Shown piece after piece: positions 32,411 to 41,020 of a stretch of 45,896 nucleotides of DNA. The DNA is from an uncultured Bacilli bacterium (GTDB taxonomy: Bacteria; Bacillota_I; Bacilli_A; RF39; UBA660). The first letter of the stretch is position 1. Each line of letters begins with the position of its first letter. Both the position numbers and the translations under genes were made by a program. The notes under the pieces were generated by a model. That model saw only the letters and a program-made list of their open reading frames with translations, was not told where the DNA came from and ran no database searches. The stretch is from NCBI GenBank assembly GCA_910579535.1, contig CAJTUR010000009.1:1-45896 (forward strand). The letters run 5' to 3'.

Positions 32411-32848
32411 ATGAATAAAGATGAATATCAAAAGTTGGTGGATCAGTTAACACCAAAGGAAAAAAAGGGAAAACATTTATTTTGGGCGTTTTTAGTTGGT
32501 GGTTTGATGGGTGTTTTGGCTGAGGCGATTGTTGTGATTTTAATGGAGTGTTTTGCGGTAGCGCGAACGGATGCGTATCAATATGCGTGTTTACTTATTA
32601 TTTTATTTGCGTGTTTTTTAACAGCACTTGGTTTTTTTGATAATTGGGTGAGTAAAGCAAAAGCGGGTCTTATTTTACCTACAACAGGTTTTGCTCATGC
32701 GATAATTAGTGCAGGTTTGGATTATAAAAAAGATGGTTTAATTACAGGCATCGGGTCTAATTTCTTTAAATTATCAGGAAGTGTTATTTTATATGGTATT
32801 GTGAGTGCTTTTCTCTTTAGTGTGCTAGGAGTGATTATTTATGGCTAG
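32411..32848 (+). CDS. spoVAC: Spore dipicolinic-acid channel subunit SpoVAC
   Basis: SpoVAC is an inner-spore-membrane protein of the channel that moves Ca-dipicolinate into the forespore and out at germination. The 145-aa product (Bacillus about 150) starts with the typical YQKLVDQLTPKEKKGK head. Four hydrophobic segments follow, with conserved ALGFFDNW and GLILPTTGFAHAIISAGLD. RBS TGGAGGG is 7 bases upstream. The next gene starts 8 bases inside its 3' end. A forespore-type promoter precedes it. spoVAA, AB and AF are absent, giving the reduced C-D-E form seen in many Bacillota. Confidence 0.95.
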   Translation: MNKDEYQKLVDQLTPKEKKGKHLFWAFLVGGLMGVLAEAIVVILMECFAVARTDAYQYACLLIILFACFLTALGFFDNWVSKAKAGLILPTTGFAHAIISAGLDYKKDGLITGIGSNFFKLSGSVILYGIVSAFLFSVLGVIIYG

Positions 32849-33815
32849 TTTTAAATTTACAGATGTTTATATTAAAGATGCTTTTTCAATAGCGGGGCCT
32901 TTAGAGAGTGAAGGGCAAATTCATAAATACGATTTAACGGTTGATGATTATTATTATGGTGAGAAAAGTTTAATGGATGCGGAGATAAAAATGCAAAGAG
33001 TGGTTTTAGATAATCTTTTTCGACGCAATAAGTTAAATGATAAGGACCATCTTTTGATTGGTGGTGATTTATCCAATCAGCTTACCGTGACTAATTTTAG
33101 TGCAAAAAATTTTAATGTTCCCTTTTTGGGGGTTTATAACGCTTGTGCTACGTTTTTGGAGAGTATGATTTTAGCTAGTCATTTTGTCGAGAGTAAGAAA
33201 ATTAAAAATGCGACGATTATTACGAGTAGTCATAATTTAAATGCGGAGAGACAATTTCGTTTCCCTATTGAGTATGGGGCACCTAAACCTAATACGACTA
33301 CGTTTACGGCAACGGGAGCGGTTGGAGCAGTTCTTTCAAATGTAAAAAGTTCTATTAAAGTGGAATCGGCAACCGTGGGGCGTGTTTTAGATTATGAACA
33401 AAAGGATGCTTCACAAATGGGAGCGGTAATGACACCAGCGGCGGCGGATGTGTTTATTAATCATTTAACGGATTTAAAAAGAGATGCCCACTATTATGAT
33501 GCTATTTTGACGGGCGATTTAGGAAGTATAGGGGCTAAAATTTTTGAGGAGTATTTAAATGTGAATTACGATATCCATTTAAGTCATTATATGGATGCGG
33601 GTTGTGAAATTTATGCTAAAAGTCAAGAGGTGTATTCTGGAGCAAGTGGTCCTGTTACTTTACCTTTAGTTTTATTTAATAAAATTTTAAAATGTGGAAA
33701 ATACAAAAAAATACTAGTGATTGCAACGGGGTCTTTACATTCTAAAGATACTACTAATCAAAAAAAGACGATACCTAGTATTGCTCATGCGGTAAGTTTG
33801 GAGGTGATGGAATGA
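32841..33815 (+). CDS. spoVAD: Dipicolinic-acid binding protein SpoVAD
   Basis: The 324-aa thiolase-fold protein binds dipicolinic acid and works on the SpoVA channel. Conserved blocks are DAFSIAGPLE near the N-terminus, LIGGDLSNQ, GVYNACATFLESM (position of the old thiolase Cys), ATIITSSHNLNAERQFRFPIEYGAPKP, TATGAVGAV, and GASGPVTLPL. It overlaps spoVAC by 8 bases and spoVAE by 4 bases, so the three are translationally coupled. Confidence 0.95.
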   Translation: MASFKFTDVYIKDAFSIAGPLESEGQIHKYDLTVDDYYYGEKSLMDAEIKMQRVVLDNLFRRNKLNDKDHLLIGGDLSNQLTVTNFSAKNFNVPFLGVYNACATFLESMILASHFVESKKIKNATIITSSHNLNAERQFRFPIEYGAPKPNTTTFTATGAVGAVLSNVKSSIKVESATVGRVLDYEQKDASQMGAVMTPAAADVFINHLTDLKRDAHYYDAILTGDLGSIGAKIFEEYLNVNYDIHLSHYMDAGCEIYAKSQEVYSGASGPVTLPLVLFNKILKCGKYKKILVIATGSLHSKDTTNQKKTIPSIAHAVSLEVME

Positions 33816-34162
33816 ATTTCTTAAATGCATTTTTAGTCGCTGGAATCGCTTGTTTTATTGGGCAATTGATTCTTGATAATACAAAACTGACTCCAGGTCA
33901 TCTTACAAGTTTATTTACTGTCGTTGGTGCTTTTTTAGGTTTTATTGGTGTTTATGAAAAGTTAATTTCTTATGCTGGGGGAGGTGCAACGGTTCTTATT
34001 TCAAATTTTGGTTATTTACTTTATAAAGGAGCCATGATGGGATTTAAGGAACAGGGGATTATTGGTTTGTTCGGAGGAATGCTTTCAACGACTTCGGTGG
34101 CCCTAGTTAGTGTTGTTGTTTTCTCTTTTATTCTTATTTTAATCTTTAAACCTAAAGACTAA
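33812..34162 (+). CDS. spoVAE: SpoVAE (SpoVAEb-type) membrane protein
   Basis: This is the third subunit of the dipicolinate channel operon. The 116-aa product has three to four membrane helices: FLVAGIACFIGQLILDNTKL, TPGHLTSLFTVVGAFLGFIG, a Gly-rich AGGGATVLISNFG, and GLFGGMLSTTSVALVSVVVF. These match the SpoVAEb family. RBS TGGAGGTG is inside the end of spoVAD. A terminator follows directly. Confidence 0.92.
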   Translation: MNFLNAFLVAGIACFIGQLILDNTKLTPGHLTSLFTVVGAFLGFIGVYEKLISYAGGGATVLISNFGYLLYKGAMMGFKEQGIIGLFGGMLSTTSVALVSVVVFSFILILIFKPKD

Positions 34163-34183
34163 TAGATTTTATTAGTTTTTTTT
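34158..34183 (+). terminator. Terminator of spoVACDE
   Basis: ACTAATA (34158-34164), loop GATTT, TATTAGT (34170-34176), then eight T residues. Confidence 0.85.
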
Positions 34184-34266
34184 CGTCTAGTGAGAGTAAA
34201 AGCGATTTAAAAACGTGTTCAATTTTATTTTTTGATGTTATGATGATTTAAAGAGGAGGGCTGATT

Positions 34267-35028
34267 ATGAAGAAAATTATTTTGAGTGTTTTATTGTTTT
34301 CCCTTTTTATTTTTGGAAGTATTCTTGTGTTTCGTAAAAATCAAGTTGTCCAAGATTCTTTATATGGTAAGCGTATCAAAAAAGAAACGCTTTATCTTAA
34401 AGAAGAAAATGAGGTTATTAAAAATGAAAAAGGGGAAATTGTTTTTGATTCAAGATTGGATTATAATGAGCCTTCGTATGAGAAAATCAGTTTTAGGGGG
34501 AAAATCAATAAAGAGCATCACTCTGAAATTTACGAGTATTTAAAGTATTTTTTTATGGCTTTTCCTAAAACTACAAAAGAGACTTTTTCAAAAGAGGATA
34601 TTGCCATTATCGTTTCTTTAAATTCAATTCTTACTGAGCCACGTAGTGAAGCTTATGTACAAGACGTTGCGAATCGGTATTTTGGATTAAATTATTATGA
34701 ACTTCCTGTAGGTACATATTATGTTGATGTTTTAAATGAACCTTATACTATAATGAAGAAGGATGGCTATTATATTAGTTCTATTATAGGAAAAGGAGTG
34801 GAGTTGGAGTATTTCCCTTTTCTTACAAAAATTGAGGAGAATCAAAATCATTATAAAATTTATTACGACTATGCAAGTAATGGTTCTTCTAGTGGGGGTT
34901 GTTATTATGAAAATTTAAGTCAAGAAGACAAAGAATCTTGTCGTATAGGTGAAATTGTTTTTGATTTGGTTTATAATGAAGATAAAGATGTTTTGTTAGT
35001 TGAAAAAATGCAATATAGCGAAAAATAG
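34267..35028 (+). CDS. Unrecognised exported/membrane-anchored protein (253 aa)
   Basis: One N-terminal hydrophobic segment (about 4-21) precedes an extracytoplasmic domain with a single Cys pair near the C-terminus (GGCYYENLSQEDKESC). I see no known motif. RBS AGAGGAGGG is 7 bases upstream. The VanY-type gene starts 12 bp after its stop, so the two are probably co-expressed. This suggests a cell-envelope role (inference). Confidence 0.72.
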   Translation: MKKIILSVLLFSLFIFGSILVFRKNQVVQDSLYGKRIKKETLYLKEENEVIKNEKGEIVFDSRLDYNEPSYEKISFRGKINKEHHSEIYEYLKYFFMAFPKTTKETFSKEDIAIIVSLNSILTEPRSEAYVQDVANRYFGLNYYELPVGTYYVDVLNEPYTIMKKDGYYISSIIGKGVELEYFPFLTKIEENQNHYKIYYDYASNGSSSGGCYYENLSQEDKESCRIGEIVFDLVYNEDKDVLLVEKMQYSEK

Positions 35029-35040
35029 AGATGAGGTTTT

Positions 35041-35937
35041 ATGAAAAAATATAAGTTAAAGAAAAAGGTTTTCTTTTTAGGCTTTATTTTTTTGTTGGCA
35101 ATAGGAAGTGGTGTTTTTTTCCTTTCTAAAAGAGAAAATTTTAAGATAAATTCCCCAATCAACCATGAGGAACCTAAAAAGGAAGAGGATGAAAAACAGA
35201 ATAATAAACCAGTAGAGGAACATGAAGATTTAAAAAAAGCGACGTATTATATTGATGAATATTTAGAACGTTATTTAGCTTATCTTAACTCCAACCCCGA
35301 TCAAACGGTTGATGAAGTGATTCGTTCTGTTAATGCTAATATTGATTATGATTTTTATACTCATGTTGTTGCTAGTAAACTTGAAGATGACTTTCTTATC
35401 TTAGTTAATAAGTACCATCAGTTGGATTCGGATTATGCCCCTAAGCTTGTAAAAATGGAAAGCCGTTATTCGATGGTGAATGCTTACATGGAAGAGACCG
35501 CTTATCAAAATTATAAGAAGATGGTGGATGCGGCGGCAAAAGAGGGAATAAAACTTTATAATGTGTCCGCTTATCGAAGTTATGCAACTCAAAATACGCT
35601 TTATACTAACTATAAAAAAAGAGATGGAGAAAAAATGGCGGATACGTATTCAGCTAGGGCTGGTTTTTCGGAGCATCAGACCGGTTTAGCAAGTGATATT
35701 AATACCAGTAGTCGTAGTGCCCATTTTGAAAATACAAAGGAATTTGAGTGGCTTCAAAAAAATGCTTATCAGTATGGTTTTATATTAAGGTATCCTGAGG
35801 GTAAAGAATACCTTACAGGGTATGTTTATGAGCCTTGGCATTATCGATATGTGGGCGAAGAAGTGGCTCAATATATTCATGAACATTCTCTTACATATGA
35901 AGAGTATTATGCTTATTTTATAGAAAATAAAAAGTAG
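35041..35937 (+). CDS. VanY-type D-alanyl-D-alanine carboxypeptidase (M15B)
   Basis: This extracytoplasmic zinc peptidase would trim the terminal D-Ala from peptidoglycan stem peptides. The 298-aa product has an N-terminal membrane anchor (about 9-28), a charged linker, and an M15 domain at about 170-285. The zinc motif SEHQTGLASDI has the His and Asp ligands, and EPWHYRYVG carries the catalytic Glu nearby and the third His ligand. SAYRSYATQ, the substrate-side Arg motif, is also present. No van resistance genes are adjacent, so a housekeeping cell-wall role is more likely than vancomycin resistance. Confidence 0.9.
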   Translation: MKKYKLKKKVFFLGFIFLLAIGSGVFFLSKRENFKINSPINHEEPKKEEDEKQNNKPVEEHEDLKKATYYIDEYLERYLAYLNSNPDQTVDEVIRSVNANIDYDFYTHVVASKLEDDFLILVNKYHQLDSDYAPKLVKMESRYSMVNAYMEETAYQNYKKMVDAAAKEGIKLYNVSAYRSYATQNTLYTNYKKRDGEKMADTYSARAGFSEHQTGLASDINTSSRSAHFENTKEFEWLQKNAYQYGFILRYPEGKEYLTGYVYEPWHYRYVGEEVAQYIHEHSLTYEEYYAYFIENKK

Positions 35938-35948
35938 ACAGGCTTTTT
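35929..35948 (+). terminator. Weak terminator after VanY-type gene
   Basis: AAAAAG (35929-35934) and CTTTTT (35943-35948) flank an eight-base loop, with more T residues following. Confidence 0.4.
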
Positions 35949-36012
35949 TTTCTTTTTTGCCATCAAAAGATTAGATGAGAAAAATTTAGTTCTTTTTTTT
36001 ACTCTTTTTTTT

Positions 36013-36021
36013 TGCTATAAT
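36013..36021 (+). promoter_or_regulatory. Extended -10 promoter before the 313-aa gene and scpAB
   Basis: TGCTATAAT at 36013-36021 lies 24 bases before the ATG at 36046. There is no clear -35. Confidence 0.6.
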
Positions 36022-36045
36022 TAAACAAGAATGAAGGGATAAATT

Positions 36046-36987
36046 ATGTCAAAGTCAAAGAAGAAAAAGTTTAATTATAAAAATGTAAGTATTAATCGCG
36101 AACCTTTAGCTATTACTAAAATTGGTGAAATTGAGTCATCAAGTCAAAATCCATTATTTGTCCTTTTTCTTTTTATAATACTTATTGCCTTTGTTTTTTT
36201 CTTACCTAATCTTGTAAATTTATTTGATAAAGAAACGGTTGACAATTATCAAGGAGAAAATAAAAATCCAATTTCTAATAATGAAGAAGAGCCTTCTAAA
36301 GAAATGATTTATTATGATATGGCTCCAAGTTTAAGCATTACTTTAGATGAGGTCTTAAAGATTGATCAATTTCAACTGGTAGGTAACACGATTCAGTTTA
36401 CGATTACTAATTTAGGAAAGAATCGCTATTATTTTAATCGTCATTCTTATTATCTAGAACTTTATTCTGAAAATAAAACCTTATTAGAAAGAATTAAGTT
36501 GAAAGAGGATAATTTGTTAAAGGATGAAAGTAAGCGTTATAGCTATACTGTGAAGAATGAAATTGTATCAAATGTTAAAAAAATTGTTTTTGTAGAAAAG
36601 GAAGAAAACGATTATCCTAATATTCAATTATCTATAAATGAAATGGGGGAAGGCGAGCTTGTTTGTGTTAAAGATTTTGAAACGTTAACTTACCGCTTTA
36701 AAGATGAGCAATTGATGGCTATTACTGATGATATAAATTATGATAGTCGTGCTTCAGATTATGAAAGTCAAAAAGCGCTTTATAAAGAGTCTGTGATTTC
36801 ATTAAATTTACTAACCGGTGTTACTTCTAATTTTATTGATATTGGTTCAGGATTTGTCTTTAATGTTCAATTGGAATTAAAAAATGTAAAGTCAGTAGAA
36901 GAGTTGAATCCTTATTATTATCCGTTAGATACTTTAGCAAAAGTGGTTGATTTTGAAATGAAAGCGCAAGGTTTTAGTTGTAGATAA
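36046..36987 (+). CDS. Unrecognised single-pass membrane protein (313 aa)
   Basis: A basic cytoplasmic head (MSKSKKKKFNYKNVS) precedes one membrane helix (about 38-58, LFVLFLFIILIAFVFFL) and an extracytoplasmic domain of about 250 residues. That domain has a beta-rich section (VGNTIQFTITNLGKNRYYF), which could be an immunoglobulin-like or DUF4352-like fold, and two Cys residues near the C-terminal half. I cannot name the family. It lies 15 bp before scpA and may be transcribed with scpAB. Confidence 0.72.
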   Translation: MSKSKKKKFNYKNVSINREPLAITKIGEIESSSQNPLFVLFLFIILIAFVFFLPNLVNLFDKETVDNYQGENKNPISNNEEEPSKEMIYYDMAPSLSITLDEVLKIDQFQLVGNTIQFTITNLGKNRYYFNRHSYYLELYSENKTLLERIKLKEDNLLKDESKRYSYTVKNEIVSNVKKIVFVEKEENDYPNIQLSINEMGEGELVCVKDFETLTYRFKDEQLMAITDDINYDSRASDYESQKALYKESVISLNLLTGVTSNFIDIGSGFVFNVQLELKNVKSVEELNPYYYPLDTLAKVVDFEMKAQGFSCR

Positions 36988-37002
36988 GGGAGTGTTTTAA
37001 AA

Positions 37003-37725
37003 GTGGATTACTTAATTGATATTAATAACTTTCATGGACCACTAGATTTATTACTCCATTTGGTAAAATCCCCTGAAATGGATATTTATGAAATCAATAC
37101 AAGTGTGATTATTGAAGAGTATTTAAATTATATTAATAAAATGCAAGATTTAAATATTGACATAGCCAGTGAATTTTTAGTGATGGCTTCAAGTTTGGTT
37201 CATTTAAAAAGTAAGATGCTTATCGGACAAACTGATGAGAAAAAAGAAGAGGAAAATGAATTTGAAATTGCCAGTGAAGAAGATTTAAAGAATAAGATTA
37301 TTGAGTATGAGAAATATAAAACGATTACAGAAACGTTTAAAGAGTTAGAAGAAAAAAGAAGTGAGTTTTATACTAAAGCGCCTTCTTCTTTAAAGGAATA
37401 TCAAGAGAATGATTTTAGTAATGATGGAAGTATTACACTTGATGATTTAGTTAAAGCTTTTTTGGACTATAAGGAAAGAATCAATTTGAAGAAACCGATT
37501 CGTACTAAGATTACTAAAAAGGAATTAAGTGTAGAAGAACGAATCGTAACGATTAAAGAAAAACTTGTACAAGAAAAAAGAGTGGATTTTTTTGATTTAT
37601 TTGAAGAACAAACGAAAGAGTATTTGATTGTTACTTTTTTAGCTATTTTAGAGATGAATAAAAATGATGAAGTTCTTTTGATTCAAGAAAGAAATTTTGA
37701 ACATATCTTTGTGGAGAGTAGGTGA
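37003..37725 (+). CDS. scpA: Segregation and condensation protein A
   Basis: ScpA is the kleisin of the Smc-ScpAB condensin, needed for chromosome organisation and segregation. The 240-aa product starts with the hallmark YLIDINNFHGPLDLLLHLV (N-terminal domain that contacts the Smc neck). It continues with ASEFLVMASSLVHLKSKMLI and a C-terminal winged helix (FLAILEMNKNDEVLLIQE). The start is a GTG at 37003 after AGGGAGTG. Its stop overlaps the RBS of scpB, the conserved gene pair. Confidence 0.95.
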   Translation: MDYLIDINNFHGPLDLLLHLVKSPEMDIYEINTSVIIEEYLNYINKMQDLNIDIASEFLVMASSLVHLKSKMLIGQTDEKKEEENEFEIASEEDLKNKIIEYEKYKTITETFKELEEKRSEFYTKAPSSLKEYQENDFSNDGSITLDDLVKAFLDYKERINLKKPIRTKITKKELSVEERIVTIKEKLVQEKRVDFFDLFEEQTKEYLIVTFLAILEMNKNDEVLLIQERNFEHIFVESR

Positions 37726-37730
37726 TTAAG

Positions 37731-38306
37731 ATGAATGCGTTAGGTGTTTTAGAAGGTATTTTATTTGTTGTAGGGGATGAAGGGATTACTTTAAAAAAGA
37801 TTTGTGAAATTATGGATATTAGTCACGAAGAAGCAAAGATGCTATTAAAGGATTTGAAAAAAAGTTACGAAGTAAATGAAAGGGGCATTCGAATTAGTTA
37901 TTTAGGTGATTCTTTTAAATTGACAACTAAACAAGAACATAAAGCGTATTATAAACGTTTAGTTGAAAATCCTGAGAGTCATTTACTTAGTCCTTCAAGT
38001 TTAGAAGTTCTAGCGATTGTTGCTTATAATCAGCCTTTAACACGGGCTGAAATTGATGAAATGAGAGGTATTTCTTCTATCTATATTATTAGAAGATTAT
38101 TAGCAAAGGGATTATTAAAAGAAGTAGGAAAAAGTACTATGCCTGGAAGACCTAACTTGTATGGAACAACGAGTGATTTTTTAGATTATTTTGGACTGGC
38201 CACTTTAGAGGATTTGCCTAAACTTGATTTATCTAAATTTGAGGATAATGAAGAAGAAAATGAACTCTTTACTTCTATTTATAAAGATGAAACAGTAGAA
38301 AATTAA
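37731..38306 (+). CDS. scpB: Segregation and condensation protein B
   Basis: ScpB dimerises through winged-helix domains and binds ScpA in the condensin complex. The 191-aa product has ALGVLEGILFVVGDEGITLKK at the start, then SSLEVLAIVAYNQPLTRAEIDEMRG and MPGRPNLYGTT, all family blocks. I preferred the ATG at 37731, 5 bases after AGGTGA; an in-frame GTG at 37722 lies within that RBS. A bidirectional hairpin separates it from the convergent gene. Confidence 0.94.
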   Translation: MNALGVLEGILFVVGDEGITLKKICEIMDISHEEAKMLLKDLKKSYEVNERGIRISYLGDSFKLTTKQEHKAYYKRLVENPESHLLSPSSLEVLAIVAYNQPLTRAEIDEMRGISSIYIIRRLLAKGLLKEVGKSTMPGRPNLYGTTSDFLDYFGLATLEDLPKLDLSKFEDNEEENELFTSIYKDETVEN

Positions 38307-38321
38307 ATTTTACTGTTTTTT
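38290..38321. terminator. Bidirectional terminator after scpB
   Basis: AAACAGTA (38290-38297) pairs with TACTGTTT (38311-38318), with further A-T pairing inside the loop and a T run to the right. Confidence 0.75.
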
Positions 38322-38969
38322 TAAAGTTCGAATTAATTTTCGATATTCAGCATTGTTATGATATTCATTTCCAGTAGAAATATTAACCAATGGAACAGAA
38401 ATTTGTTTTCTAAATAAGAGGTCTAAAACCATTTCGAGTTGCCAGAAATCATACAGACCAAAATGGTCTAATGCTTCTAAATAGATAGAAAGAGGCTGTT
38501 TTATTGTTTCAAAAAAGTGGAGTAGTCCATTTACTACTGGAAAAGAAAGGGCTTCTAAATATTTTAAAGAAATGTCTCCTTCTACTTGGATTTCGAAAGG
38601 AATACGAGGACCATATACATATTTTTTATTTTCTTTTAATAGTTCGGCATTTAATACAAGAGCTATATGACTAAAAGGATACATTTGCCAAGCATTTTCT
38701 GTTTTTTGATTCAGTACATAACGTTCGTCGGTGTCTTCTTCATTTTGTTTAGAAACATGTTTGGAAAGAGATACATATAAGTCACCATTATAATTTTTCT
38801 TGGAAAAAGAATTATCATCCCATTTTTGACGAATTGAGTTTCGGCACATAATTTTTTTTGTAAAAAAAATTCGTTCTAATGTATTTTTTTCCCATTCTAA
38901 TTTTTGAGAAAGTAACAAGTTCTCATCAGAAATAATGGCATGAAAAAGTTTGTCTTTTAAATCAATCAT
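38310..38969 (-). CDS. Unrecognised cytoplasmic protein (219 aa)
   Basis: No signal peptide or membrane helix is present. The middle contains FSHIALVLNAELLKENKKYVYGPRIPF-type strands, and a Tyr-rich segment near the end (NEYHNNAEYRKLIRTL). I cannot assign a family. RBS AGGGAG precedes the ATG. It lies downstream of htpG in the same direction, but a hairpin with a T tract separates them. The function is unknown. Confidence 0.68.
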   Translation of the reverse strand: MIDLKDKLFHAIISDENLLLSQKLEWEKNTLERIFFTKKIMCRNSIRQKWDDNSFSKKNYNGDLYVSLSKHVSKQNEEDTDERYVLNQKTENAWQMYPFSHIALVLNAELLKENKKYVYGPRIPFEIQVEGDISLKYLEALSFPVVNGLLHFFETIKQPLSIYLEALDHFGLYDFWQLEMVLDLLFRKQISVPLVNISTGNEYHNNAEYRKLIRTLKKQ

Positions 38970-39034
38970 AATTCTAACTCCCTTTAATAAATATTTATTT
39001 TAATAAAAAATGTTATTCATTTCAATAAAAATGA

Positions 39035-39061
39035 ATAAAAAAAAGAAGAAAATTTCTTCTT
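39035..39061 (-). terminator. Terminator of htpG
   Basis: On the minus strand AAGAAGA, loop of five, TCTTCTT followed by eight T residues. A second inverted repeat (TTATTCAT/ATGAATAA, 39013-39038) lies just beyond. Confidence 0.7.
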
Positions 39062-40937
39062 ATTTTGATAAAATATCACAGATTAAATTAGTGATTTCGG
39101 TTGGATTTTCGATGCTTAATCCTTCAATTAGTCTTGCTTGAGCATATAATATTTCAGTGTATTTTTGAATGGATTCAAAGTCTTTTTGTTGATATAAGTC
39201 AATTAATTTTTTACTTATTTCATGATTTTCATTGATTTCCATAATGCATTCGGCTTTGACGTTTTCGTTATTTGGCATCGCGTTCATTACTTTTTCCATT
39301 TCTACAGAGACTTCGCCTTTGCTAGTTAAACAAACTGGATGATTTTTTAAACGATGAGTAAATTGAATAGCTTGGACTTTGTCTGTTAGTGTTTCTTTCA
39401 TTTTGGCAAATAAGTCTTTGTTTTCTTCATTCACTTTTTTTAAGTTTTCTTTTTCTTCTTCGGTGTCTAAGTTTAATTTTTCATCACTGACGTTCATGAA
39501 TTGTTTTCCTTCAAATTCATGCATAACTTTAAAGACAAATTCATCCATATAATCCGTTAAATAAAGAATTTCATAGCCTTTGTCTTTTACTAGTTCTACT
39601 TGAGGAAGTAAGTCGATTTTATCAACAGTTTCACCACATGCGTAGTAAATTTTGTCTTGATTTTCACTCATTTTTTCAATGTATTCTTTTAATGTTTTGT
39701 ATTTTTTATCGGTTGAAGTGGTATATAGAAGTAAAGGTGCTAGGTCATCTTTTTTTATTCCGTAACTACTATAAATTCCATATTTTAATTGGGTACCAAA
39801 GTTTTTAAAGAATTTTTCGTAGTCTTCACGGTTTTCAGAAAGCATGTTTTCTAATTCTTTTTTGATTTTGTTTTCAATTCCAGTTGCAATGGTTTTAATT
39901 TGATGATTTTCTTGTAAGGTTTCTCGAGAAATATTTAGAGCGATGTCTTCACTATCTACAAGTCCCTTTACAAAACTAAAGTAGTCTGGAAGTAAATCAC
40001 TACATTTGTCCATAATGAGAACGCCTTTGGAATAGAGTTGTAGGCCTTTTTCATATTCTTTGGTATAAAAGTCGTAGGGTGCATGACTTGGAATAAATAA
40101 TAGGCTTGTAAAATTACATTTTCCTTCGACGACGTTTCTGAATATTCTTGCTGGTTTTTCATAATCATAGAATTTGTCTGTATAAAAGTCATTGTATTCT
40201 TCGTCTTTTACATCACTTTTATTCTTTTTCCATAAAGGAATACGGCTGTTAATGGTTTTTTCTTCGATTTCCGTTATTTCTTTTTCATTTTCATCTTTTT
40301 TGGTTTTTTCTTCTTTCATGATGATTGGATAGGGGATGTAATCGGAATATTTTTTTATTAAACTTTCAATTTTGTAGTTTTCTAAAAATTCATCGTAATT
40401 TTCATCCTCTGTGTTGTCTTTTAAGTATAGAATAATGTCGGTGCCGTTTTCTTGTTTTTCGCTTTTTTTAATAGAGAAACCATCGGCTCCAGTGGATTCC
40501 CAAGTGTAAGCTTCATCACTTTCAGCACTTTTACTTGTGACACTTACTTTTTTACTAATCATAAAGCTTGAATAGAAACCTACTCCAAATTGGCCAATGA
40601 TGTCTAGATTTTTTTTGTCATCAGCATTTTCTTTAAAGAGCTCTGAGCCACTTTTTGCAATGGTACCTAAATTATTTTCTAGTTCTTCTTGTGTCATTCC
40701 AATTCCATAGTCTTTAATTGTAATGGTTCTTTCTTTTTTGTCTAAATCAATGTGAATGGCTAATTTTTCTTTGTCAACTTTTAAGTTGTTTTCTGTTAGT
40801 GATTTGTATCTTAATTTGTCAAGAGCATCACTAGCATTTGAGATGAGTTCTCTTAAGAATATCTCTTTATTTGTATAGATAGAATTAATCATCATATCTA
40901 ATAATTTTTTTGATTCAGCTTTAAATTGTTTTTTCAT
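39060..40937 (-). CDS. htpG: Molecular chaperone HtpG (Hsp90)
   Basis: HtpG is the bacterial Hsp90, an ATP-dependent chaperone for late folding and stress protection. The 625-aa length is as expected. The GHKL ATPase domain is N-terminal: FKAESKKLLDMMINSIYTNKEIFLRELISNASDA, DYGIGMT, GTIAKSG, and GQFGVGFYSSFM. The middle domain has RVFI-type NISRETLQENH (catalytic Arg loop). The C-terminal dimerisation region ends in the Ile/Leu-rich helix. RBS AGAGAGG is 6 bases upstream. A CIRCE-like operator and embedded promoter precede it. Confidence 0.97.
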   Translation of the reverse strand: MKKQFKAESKKLLDMMINSIYTNKEIFLRELISNASDALDKLRYKSLTENNLKVDKEKLAIHIDLDKKERTITIKDYGIGMTQEELENNLGTIAKSGSELFKENADDKKNLDIIGQFGVGFYSSFMISKKVSVTSKSAESDEAYTWESTGADGFSIKKSEKQENGTDIILYLKDNTEDENYDEFLENYKIESLIKKYSDYIPYPIIMKEEKTKKDENEKEITEIEEKTINSRIPLWKKNKSDVKDEEYNDFYTDKFYDYEKPARIFRNVVEGKCNFTSLLFIPSHAPYDFYTKEYEKGLQLYSKGVLIMDKCSDLLPDYFSFVKGLVDSEDIALNISRETLQENHQIKTIATGIENKIKKELENMLSENREDYEKFFKNFGTQLKYGIYSSYGIKKDDLAPLLLYTTSTDKKYKTLKEYIEKMSENQDKIYYACGETVDKIDLLPQVELVKDKGYEILYLTDYMDEFVFKVMHEFEGKQFMNVSDEKLNLDTEEEKENLKKVNEENKDLFAKMKETLTDKVQAIQFTHRLKNHPVCLTSKGEVSVEMEKVMNAMPNNENVKAECIMEINENHEISKKLIDLYQQKDFESIQKYTEILYAQARLIEGLSIENPTEITNLICDILSK

Positions 40938-40963
40938 ATAATCCTCTCTTTTCTAATTTTATA

Positions 40964-41003
40964 CTAACACTCGTTATAAGCACTTGTCAATAGAGAGTGC
41001 TAA
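40964..41003 (-). promoter_or_regulatory. CIRCE-like HrcA operator and promoter of htpG
   Basis: On the minus strand TTAGCACTC (41003-40995, perfect half site), nine bases, AAGTGCTTA (40985-40977, 7 of 9 to GAGTGCTAA). A third half site GAGTGTTAG (40972-40964, 7 of 9) follows. A TTGACA (-35) lies within the spacer, with an extended -10 (TAGTAT) about 18 bp on. HrcA binding here would block transcription. Confidence 0.7.
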
Positions 41004-41020
41004 AAAATAATAAGGTAAAG

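Noticed and set aside
35041..35937. Vancomycin-resistance function for the VanY-type gene
   Set aside because: No vanH, vanA/B, vanX, vanR or vanS genes are nearby; M15B carboxypeptidases are common housekeeping enzymes.
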